Shown here one piece after another: positions 1 through 5,531 of a stretch of DNA of 9,019 nucleotides. The first letter of the stretch is position 1. Every line of letters starts with the position of its first letter. Source of the DNA: Ignavibacteria bacterium (GTDB taxonomy: Bacteria > Bacteroidota > Ignavibacteria > Ignavibacteriales > Melioribacteraceae); the NCBI GenBank assembly GCA_003233295.1, contig QILJ01000255.1, positions 1 to 9,019 of the forward strand, written 5' to 3'. A program made the translations under genes and the position numbers. Under the pieces are notes generated by a model. It searched no databases. It worked only from the letters and a program-made list of their open reading frames with translations, and was not told the DNA's origin.

Positions 1-31
1 GCAAAAAAACAAAATTTATTTAAATAAATCT

Positions 32-63
32 TTGACATTAAAGTATTAATTCCATAAATTTTG
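32..63 (+). promoter_or_regulatory. Candidate promoter of the phosphoesterase gene
   Basis: TTGACA at 32-37 is followed after 17 bases by TAAATTTTG at 55-63. This is close to the Bacteroidota-type -33 TTG / -7 TAnnTTTG pattern, though the -7 element has one extra base between TA and TTTG. The same arrangement recurs before the TonB receptor at 5258-5290, which strengthens the call. Transcription would start near base 70, leaving a leader of about 70 bases before the ATG at 141. Confidence 0.55.
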
Positions 64-108
64 TTGTAAGTAGAACTAAAACAAAACATTCTTGTTGTAA
101 TAACAACA
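61..108 (+). repeat. Tandem TTGTTGTAA sites, 31 bp apart (possible operator pair)
   Basis: Site 1 at 61-76 is TTGTTGTAAGTAGAAC and site 2 at 92-107 is TTGTTGTAATAACAAC; they match at 13 of 16 positions and begin 31 bp apart, about three helical turns. Site 1 overlaps the end of the presumed -7 element. Site 2 contains the inverted repeat TGTTGT-AATA-ACAACA at 93-108. An equivalent pair with the same 31-bp spacing lies at 5288-5334. Binding by a repressor or activator is inferred; an RNA element in the early leader is the alternative. Confidence 0.45.
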
Positions 109-140
109 CACATGACGTCTTTCAGAAAGGAAAAAATTTA

Positions 141-2669
141 ATGAACAAATTTCTACACCTATTTGTTTCACTTTTAATAACTCTTTTTTTGACGCCAATA
201 ATTCTTTTTTCTCAGAATAATAATACACAGCAGTTTCCTAGCGGACTTGTTGGTCATTGGTCATTTAATAATCCGAATAATTTAACTGAAGCAGAAGTTG
301 GTAATGCGCTCGTATTAACTGGCAGTCATGCTGCAGTTGCTGGTCCAAGTGATACATCAAGTGCAGTAAGAATATATTTAGGAAGTTATTATACTGCTAC
401 ACATGGCATTCTTCCTAATGGCGGAGGTAGTTTGGTAAATAGCTATACAATCGTAATGGATATTAAAGTTCCTATGATCGGTCAATGGTATGCGTTTTAT
501 CAGACAAATCCTACAAACACAAATGACGGCGATTGGTTTATTAGCCCAAGTGGTAATATGGGTGTCGGTGCAACTGGATACACAGCCAATGCGATAAAAG
601 CCGGAGATTGGTATAGAGTTGCTATAAGCGTTTACAATGGCGTGCGACACGACTATTATATTGATGGTAAGAAAGCGCTTACGGGAACACCAGGTGCAGT
701 CGACGGAAGATTTTCATTGGATTCAAAAGTATTATTTTTTGCAGATGAGAACAATGAAGATAATACTCTTGATGTTGCCGATATTAAAGTTTTCTCCAGA
801 GATCTATCAGATGCAGAGATGAAAGACCTTGGAGGGTATGAACATGTAGTTGAAACAATTAAATCAGAATCCAGTCCATACTTACAATCACCAACTCCCA
901 CATCAGTTTATGTTTGTTGGGCATATAAGGGTGATAATCCTTCTGCGGAATACGGACTTACTCCCAGTTTAGGGAATCAAGTTACACCGGAGACAATTAC
1001 TATTGATGGCGGTGATTTAGTGATCAATTGGTTTACTGCTAAACTTGAAAATTTGGAACCGAGTACTATCTATTATTATCAAGTTAAAACTGATAGCACA
1101 ACATCAGAAATATATAAATTCAGAACTCAACCTGTTGATAATGATTCTACAGAACATATTCGTTTTGCGATTTATGGAGATAGTAGAACTGTTCCACAAA
1201 TATTTAGAGAGATAAATGACACACTGAAGAATACGGCTCTATCACTTTACGGTGAGAACATCGAAGAAGATTTGAACCTTGTATTTGATGTTGGCGATAT
1301 TGTAACGAGCGGGGGAGTGCTATCTCAATATATCCCGGAATATTTTAATCCGACTTCTTCCATATCAACATCAGTTCCTTTTATGGTAAGTATTGGTAAT
1401 CATGAAGGTGAATCACCTCATTATTATAAGTTTATGAAATACGAAGATTTTGGCGGTACAGAAGGTGAGAAATATTATTCTTTCAGAATAGGCAGAGTAT
1501 TATTCCTTGGATTGAATAGTAATGTTCAATTGAGGAATGATGCGCAGATTGAATGGCTAGATCAAGTGCTTGCCCAAGCACAAAATGATGATACAATTGA
1601 ATGGATTTTTGGATTTCTTCATCATCCGGGACATAGTGAATTGTGGCCTGACGGAAATACCGCATACGTCCAAAATAGAATAATACCCACACTTGTAAAA
1701 TATTCAAAAGTTGATATGTTGACTTATGGTCACTCTCATAATTACGAAAGAGGTACAGCACTTAACAGCGGACTAAGATTAATGCTTAGTGGCGGTGCCG
1801 CTAGTGCATTGGATCGATGGGAGATGTATAGTAATCAGCAAAATTATCCCGAAATTCAAAAAACATTTGATCATTACTGTTATTCTATTGTTGATATTGA
1901 TGTAGCTAACAAATTCTATGAAGTGACATCTTATAGTTTAGGAAATCCTCAGAATCCGTTAAATAATAAAGTGATCGATCATTTTATACGTGATAAAAAG
2001 AATGAAACTCCGCCGGCTACACCTTCTTTAACGCAACCAGGACAAGGTTCTCAAGTGGAGCCACCATTTACTCTTATTGCATCAGATTTTGCGGGGACTT
2101 ATGATATAATGAGTTCACAATTTCAAATTACTACCACTGCGGGGAATTACGATTCACCTGTTTTAGATATTAAAAGAGATTATGAAGATATTTATGGAAC
2201 GCCCCAACCACCCGATTATATACCAATAGATCTTAATGCCGGAATTGATCTTACCGAATATGTAGTAAATGAAAATACATTTGGAGAAGTATGGGCAAGA
2301 GTAAGATACAGGGATAAAAATCTGCAGTGGTCATCTTGGTCTCCTGAAATAAGTTTTCAAGTAAAAGACCCTAATAGTGTAGAAAAAGATGAATCAGTAG
2401 TAGTAAATGAATATCAATTATATAGCAACTATCCTAATCCATTTAATCCGACAACAACAATTCAGTTTGATCTTAAAGAGACAAGTATTGTAACATTAAG
2501 AATATACAATAGTCTTGGTGAGTTAGTTGCAGAATTAGAAAATGGAAGGATGAGTGCAGGACGTTATACTCGAATATTTGCTGCTTCAAATTTAAGCAGC
2601 GGTATATATTTCTATAAATTAAAAGCTAACAATTTTGTGGATATCAAGAAAATGACCTTGTTGAAATAA
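141..2669 (+). CDS. Secreted LamG-domain metallophosphoesterase with T9SS sorting tail
   Basis: 842 residues; ATG preceded by AGGA at 128-131 (9-base spacer). Residues 1-24 form a signal peptide. Residues 35-235 are a LamG/concanavalin-like module. Residues 246-335 look like the Ig/FnIII domain that precedes purple-acid-phosphatase-type catalytic domains (PYLQSPTPTSVYVCW). The catalytic calcineurin-like domain spans about 341-600 and shows GDS 346-348, GD 385-386, GNHE 419-422, HH 494-495 and GHSH 530-533, the metal-binding set of the family. The tyrosine of the purple-acid-phosphatase GDxxY motif is replaced (GDIVT), so a true Fe(III)-tyrosinate enzyme is unlikely. Residues 624-745 look like a further Ig/FnIII domain (QWSSWSPEISFQV). 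Residues 761-842 are a T9SS type A tail (NYPNPFNP 763-770, ending KKMTLLK). It likely hydrolyses a phosphoester outside the cell; the substrate is unknown. Confidence 0.9.
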   Translation: MNKFLHLFVSLLITLFLTPIILFSQNNNTQQFPSGLVGHWSFNNPNNLTEAEVGNALVLTGSHAAVAGPSDTSSAVRIYLGSYYTATHGILPNGGGSLVNSYTIVMDIKVPMIGQWYAFYQTNPTNTNDGDWFISPSGNMGVGATGYTANAIKAGDWYRVAISVYNGVRHDYYIDGKKALTGTPGAVDGRFSLDSKVLFFADENNEDNTLDVADIKVFSRDLSDAEMKDLGGYEHVVETIKSESSPYLQSPTPTSVYVCWAYKGDNPSAEYGLTPSLGNQVTPETITIDGGDLVINWFTAKLENLEPSTIYYYQVKTDSTTSEIYKFRTQPVDNDSTEHIRFAIYGDSRTVPQIFREINDTLKNTALSLYGENIEEDLNLVFDVGDIVTSGGVLSQYIPEYFNPTSSISTSVPFMVSIGNHEGESPHYYKFMKYEDFGGTEGEKYYSFRIGRVLFLGLNSNVQLRNDAQIEWLDQVLAQAQNDDTIEWIFGFLHHPGHSELWPDGNTAYVQNRIIPTLVKYSKVDMLTYGHSHNYERGTALNSGLRLMLSGGAASALDRWEMYSNQQNYPEIQKTFDHYCYSIVDIDVANKFYEVTSYSLGNPQNPLNNKVIDHFIRDKKNETPPATPSLTQPGQGSQVEPPFTLIASDFAGTYDIMSSQFQITTTAGNYDSPVLDIKRDYEDIYGTPQPPDYIPIDLNAGIDLTEYVVNENTFGEVWARVRYRDKNLQWSSWSPEISFQVKDPNSVEKDESVVVNEYQLYSNYPNPFNPTTTIQFDLKETSIVTLRIYNSLGELVAELENGRMSAGRYTRIFAASNLSSGIYFYKLKANNFVDIKKMTLLK

Positions 2670-2671
2670 TT

Positions 2672-2702
2672 TTGACTATATGAACGTGTTTTTCATAATA
2701 AT
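2672..2702 (+). promoter_or_regulatory. Weak candidate promoter before the LamG-array gene
   Basis: In the 102-base gap after the phosphoesterase gene, TTGACT at 2672-2677 is followed after 18 bases by TAATAAT at 2696. It lacks the TTTG end and the TTGTTGTAA sites of the other two promoters. No convincing terminator separates the two genes, so read-through from the promoter at 32-63 is at least as likely. Confidence 0.2.
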
Positions 2703-2771
2703 TAGATAAGTAACGGTTTTATTAATTCTAATACAAAACTAAAATATTCACTAACAAAAGGAGTAATAGTA

Positions 2772-5081
2772 ATGAAAACAAAACTAATTTTTTTATTTGT
2801 TGTGGTAGCAATGAGCTTTTCTGTCGCTCAGACACCGGTTGCGCAATGGTTGTTTGACGATCCGGTAAATCTTACCAAAGCTGATATTGGAGAAGACTTA
2901 ATTTTAGTTGGTACTGATTCAGCAGTTGCTGGACCTGTTGATGGTGATGGTGCAGTTTCAATAGGTGTTGGTAGTCATTATATAGCTAATCCTTACATGA
3001 TTCCAAGTGGAGCAGATACAGCTAAAAGAGTAAATATCTATACAATTGTTTATGATTTTAAAATACCAGAACTAGATCAGTGGTATTGTTTTATGCAGAC
3101 CGACGCTACTAACGAGAGCGACGGAGATTTATTTGTTTCACCTGATGGAGAAGTCGGTGTTGGTTCGTCGGGTTACACTCTAAATACAATAACACCAGGT
3201 GAATGGTATAGATTTGCATATGTTGTTGATCTATCAGATACAAGTATTCACGCAGTAAAGTATTATTTTGATGGTGTAAGACAATTTCCTCTTGATAGAG
3301 AGCCGCATCAGCAAATTGATAATAGGTTTTCAATAGGGGGACCGGAAGAGGCAATTCAATTATTACTCTTTGCTGATGAGAACGGAGAGGATAATGTAAT
3401 GGAAGTTGCCAAAGTATCAATTTATGAACAAGCATTAACTGATGGTGAAGTGGCAGCGCTTGGAGGTTACAAGCATCAAGAAATTGAAGTATTTACTCCT
3501 GTAGGTCTTTGGGATTTTGATGACCCCAATAACATTACCGCTGCTACAATAGGGTCCCCGCTTGAATTGGTTGGGTCTGCTGATATTGTTCCCGGACCAG
3601 AAGATGGAAACGGAGCTGTTTCAATTGGAGTTGGAAATTACTTCAAAGCTCTTACTGCAATTGCACCTAACGGTGGCGGAACAAGAGTTAACGCGTATTC
3701 ATTAAGCATTGATTTTAAGGTTAACGTATTAAATGATTGGGTCAGCTTGATGCAGACTAATCCTGCAAACGATGATGACGGTGACCTTTTCTTGAGTGGT
3801 GATAAGGATATAGGTATTGGTGATCTTGGCTGGTCAGACCCTGATATAATTACAGAAGGTGACTGGTACAGGATGGTCTTTGTTTCTACACCTTTCTCAG
3901 CCGATTCTACAGCTATTGATATTTATCTTGATGGTGTATTAGTCAACAAAGCCAAAAATCAGTTAATAGATAGTCGTTTTTCATTAGATAACACACTTCT
4001 ATTCTTTGCAGATAACGATGGCGAAGATAATACTATTGAAGTTGCTCAAGTTGCAATTTATGATTCTTCATTAACTGGCAGAGCAGTTGCGGGGCTTGGT
4101 GGCTATCAGCATGGAACGGTTGAAGAATCTATAGTGGCATGGTGGAAATTCGATAATCCAGATTCTTTGACTGAAGCTACAGTTGGAAATCCGCTGCTGC
4201 TGGTTAACAAAGACGGTGCTGATCCTGTTGCTGAAGCAGTAGCCGGTCCTGAAGCTGGTGACGGAGCCGTTAAAATTGGTCCGCGTAATCATTTTGTTGC
4301 TGCTCCTGATATGGCGCCAAGTGGCGGCGGATTAAAAGTTAATAGATATACAATTGGTTTTGATTTTAGTATAGATGCATTAGGAAATTGGCGTGCATTT
4401 TTCCAAACTGATTCTTTAAACGAAAATGACGCAGAATTTTTCATCAAACCATCTGGTGAAATAGGTGTTGGTGATCTTGGATATTCTGATAGTGCATTTG
4501 TAGCTCCGGATGAATGGTACAGATTAATTATCACTGTTGACTTGTTGGATACAACATCCAGTGCAGTTAAATATTATATTGACGGTATAGAAGTATCTCA
4601 TGAGGAAAGTGGTAAGCAAAAAGTTGATAACCGATTTTCTTTCGGGCCTAAAGGTTATGAAAATCAATTGATTCTATTAGGTGATAATGATGGAGATGAT
4701 GGAATAATAAAAATTTCTCAAGCAATTATTTTTGATAGAGTTTTATCAGATGAAGAAGTTGAAGCATTAGGTGGTTATGGTCATGTTGTGGAAGTTGAAG
4801 AAGGAGTAATCACGCCTGAGGTATATTCTCTTAATCAGAATTATCCGAATCCATTTAATCCCTCAACAATTATTAGTTATTCAATTCAAAAACAGAGTGA
4901 TGTAACGCTAAGAGTGTACAATTTACTCGGTGAATTGGTAACTACACTTGTTGATCAAAAACAAAGTGCTGGCAAGCATGAAATTCAATTTAACGCAAGT
5001 AATTTATCAACCGGCGTTTATTTTTACAGTCTTAAAGCAGGAAGTTTCTTCAAAACAAAGAAAATGCTATTGCTGAAATAA
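2772..5081 (+). CDS. Secreted protein of three tandem LamG-like domains with T9SS sorting tail
   Basis: 769 residues; ATG preceded by AAGGAG at 2758-2763 (8-base spacer). Residues 1-19 are a signal peptide (SFSVA, then QTP). Three LamG/concanavalin-like modules follow at about 23-235, 244-447 and 454-671. Each opens with W-x-F-D-x-P, contains a Q-T-x-x-x-N-x-x-D acidic segment, a G-x-G-x-x-G-(Y/W) turn, D/E-WYR and D-x-RFS, and ends in LGGYxH. Residues 688-769 are a T9SS type A tail (NYPNPFNP 690-697, ending KKMLLLK). No catalytic domain is present. The modules closely resemble residues 35-235 of the phosphoesterase upstream, so a shared binding target or shared surface assembly is plausible. 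LamG folds usually bind glycans or proteins, often with calcium; the ligand here is unknown. It probably lies in one operon with the phosphoesterase gene. Confidence 0.88.
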   Translation: MKTKLIFLFVVVAMSFSVAQTPVAQWLFDDPVNLTKADIGEDLILVGTDSAVAGPVDGDGAVSIGVGSHYIANPYMIPSGADTAKRVNIYTIVYDFKIPELDQWYCFMQTDATNESDGDLFVSPDGEVGVGSSGYTLNTITPGEWYRFAYVVDLSDTSIHAVKYYFDGVRQFPLDREPHQQIDNRFSIGGPEEAIQLLLFADENGEDNVMEVAKVSIYEQALTDGEVAALGGYKHQEIEVFTPVGLWDFDDPNNITAATIGSPLELVGSADIVPGPEDGNGAVSIGVGNYFKALTAIAPNGGGTRVNAYSLSIDFKVNVLNDWVSLMQTNPANDDDGDLFLSGDKDIGIGDLGWSDPDIITEGDWYRMVFVSTPFSADSTAIDIYLDGVLVNKAKNQLIDSRFSLDNTLLFFADNDGEDNTIEVAQVAIYDSSLTGRAVAGLGGYQHGTVEESIVAWWKFDNPDSLTEATVGNPLLLVNKDGADPVAEAVAGPEAGDGAVKIGPRNHFVAAPDMAPSGGGLKVNRYTIGFDFSIDALGNWRAFFQTDSLNENDAEFFIKPSGEIGVGDLGYSDSAFVAPDEWYRLIITVDLLDTTSSAVKYYIDGIEVSHEESGKQKVDNRFSFGPKGYENQLILLGDNDGDDGIIKISQAIIFDRVLSDEEVEALGGYGHVVEVEEGVITPEVYSLNQNYPNPFNPSTIISYSIQKQSDVTLRVYNLLGELVTTLVDQKQSAGKHEIQFNASNLSTGVYFYSLKAGSFFKTKKMLLLK
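2838..4784 (+). repeat. Array of three LamG-module coding repeats
   Basis: The coding sequence repeats with a period of 221 then 211 codons, measured between the opening tryptophans W26, W247 and W458. A fourth copy is residues 35-235 of the phosphoesterase. Repeats 1 and 2 keep the DGD motif (117-119, 336-338) and the ADxxxEDN motif (201-208, 413-420). In repeat 3 these become DAE (553-555) and GDNDGDDG (637-644). The similarity is clearest in the protein, so the duplication appears old rather than recent. Confidence 0.8.
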
Positions 5082-5112
5082 GGTAGTATATATTAAGTAC
5101 TTATAGTCCTCC

Positions 5113-5151
5113 TAATCCCTAAGATTATTATACTGATAATCTTAGGGATTA
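5113..5151 (+). terminator. Long hairpin terminator after the LamG-array gene
   Basis: A perfect 16-bp inverted repeat pairs 5113-5128 (core CCCTAAGATTAT) with 5136-5151 (core ATAATCTTAGGG) around a 7-base loop. It begins 31 bases after the stop at 5081. The 3' side is AT-rich but has only short T runs (TTATTAAAA), so it is not a classic intrinsic terminator. It could also protect the 3' end of the mRNA. It is the best candidate for the end of the two-gene unit. Confidence 0.65.
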
Positions 5152-5257
5152 TTAAAATAGATGATGTTTTATTTAAAATTATTTGGTTTAATTATCATTA
5201 TAAATAGAGGAATTACTTAGGGGTATACTTTTCCCTTAGAAACTTCAAATAAAAATA

Positions 5258-5290
5258 TTGACATTGAATTATTTAATAACTATTTTTTTG
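5258..5290 (+). promoter_or_regulatory. Candidate promoter of the TonB receptor gene
   Basis: TTGACA at 5258-5263 is followed after 17 bases by TATTTTTTTG at 5281-5290, resembling the Bacteroidota -33/-7 pattern. It parallels the promoter at 32-63, including TTGACATT and the TTTTGTTGTAA that follows. The predicted transcript would have a leader of about 230 bases containing both CAATCGATTG palindromes. Confidence 0.5.
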
Positions 5291-5335
5291 TTGTAAATAA
5301 TACAAGAAATATTGCTAGTCGTAGTAATAACAACA
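5288..5335 (+). repeat. Second pair of TTGTTGTAA-type sites, 31 bp apart
   Basis: Site 1 at 5288-5303 is TTGTTGTAAATAATAC and site 2 at 5319-5334 is TCGTAGTAATAACAAC. Their spacing of 31 bp and their overlap with the presumed -7 element match the pair at 61-108. The 15 bases at 5321-5335 match 94-108 with a single difference. The shared spacing makes a common regulator likely; its identity is unknown. Confidence 0.45.
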
Positions 5336-5355
5336 TTATTGCTTGTATCATTTAG

Positions 5356-5366
5356 ACAATCGATTG
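5356..5366. promoter_or_regulatory. Palindromic operator candidate, copy 1
   Basis: ACAATCGATTG contains the perfect 10-bp palindrome CAATCGATTG at 5357-5366. A short palindrome with a central CG is typical of LacI-family operators, for example the ATCGAT core of Cra sites. It lies about 60 bases downstream of the predicted transcription start, a position where a bound repressor could block elongation. The regulator gene is not in the window. Confidence 0.5.
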
Positions 5367-5410
5367 GATTTAACACTATTTAATTTAACTAATAAGAAAC
5401 TTATGAGCAT

Positions 5411-5422
5411 ACAATCGATTGT
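5411..5422. promoter_or_regulatory. Palindromic operator candidate, copy 2
   Basis: ACAATCGATTGT is a perfect 12-bp palindrome whose 11-base core equals the copy at 5356-5366. The copies are 55 bp apart, a little over five helical turns, so cooperative or looping binding is possible. The same bases could form a 6-bp hairpin (5409-5424, one wobble pair) some 8 bases before a run of seven T, but that stem is weak and does not explain copy 1. Confidence 0.5.
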
Positions 5423-5442
5423 GTAGTTTGCCTTTTTTTAAT

Positions 5443-5474
5443 TTGTGATTTCATTTTTATATATGATATTTTTC
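5443..5474 (+). promoter_or_regulatory. Weak second promoter candidate for the receptor gene
   Basis: TTGTGA at 5443-5448 and TATTTTTC at 5467-5474 are 18 bases apart and loosely fit TTG / TAnnTTTG. If used, the palindromes would lie upstream of the start site. In DNA this AT-rich such matches arise by chance. Confidence 0.2.
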
Positions 5475-5519
5475 AGTTATTAGTACCCGTTATAAAGTCT
5501 ATAATCTAAATTAATTAAT

Positions 5520-5531
5520 GAGGATGATTTG
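5520..5531 (+). promoter_or_regulatory. Ribosome-binding site that sets a TTG start
   Basis: GAGGA at 5520-5524 is followed after 4 bases by TTG at 5529-5531. Both nearby ATGs (5518 and 5524) are in another frame that stops after 13 codons at 5559. In frame, the next ATG is codon 51, after the signal peptide, so TTG is the only nearby start that keeps a proper export signal and a visible ribosome-binding site. Confidence 0.65.

Larger units (their letters stand above)
5082..5528. other. 447-bp intergenic regulatory region, no gene seen
   Basis: No convincing reading frame or RNA gene is visible. From left to right it holds the hairpin at 5113-5151, an imperfect inverted repeat at 5216-5239 (CTTAGGG with CCCTTAG, one mismatch), a promoter at 5258-5290, paired TTGTTGTAA-type sites at 5288-5334, two CAATCGATTG palindromes at 5357-5366 and 5412-5421, a weak second promoter at 5443-5474 and a ribosome-binding site at 5520-5524. 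It is far longer than the 102-bp and 30-bp gaps elsewhere in the window, consistent with a dedicated control region for the receptor gene. Confidence 0.7.

Noticed and set aside
378..901. Open frames inside the phosphoesterase gene, on both strands
   Set aside because: They lie fully within a gene with clear domains and have no recognisable motifs, ribosome-binding sites or signal peptides.
2679..2697. Inverted repeat TATGAA / TTCATA as a terminator after the phosphoesterase gene
   Set aside because: Only 6 AT-rich base pairs with a 7-base loop and no T run; too weak to claim.
3109..4534. Antisense open frames opposite the LamG-array gene
   Set aside because: They are shadows of the repeated coding sequence with low-complexity translations and no start signals.
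2838..4784. Repeats as a CRISPR array or mobile element
   Set aside because: The period is over 600 bases, the copies are diverged at the DNA level and all stay in frame, so they are protein domain repeats.
5409..5439. Attenuator formed by the second palindrome plus a T7 run
   Set aside because: The stem is 6 bp with a wobble, the T run is 8 bases away, and the identical palindrome at 5357-5366 has no T run, so a DNA-binding site explains both copies better.
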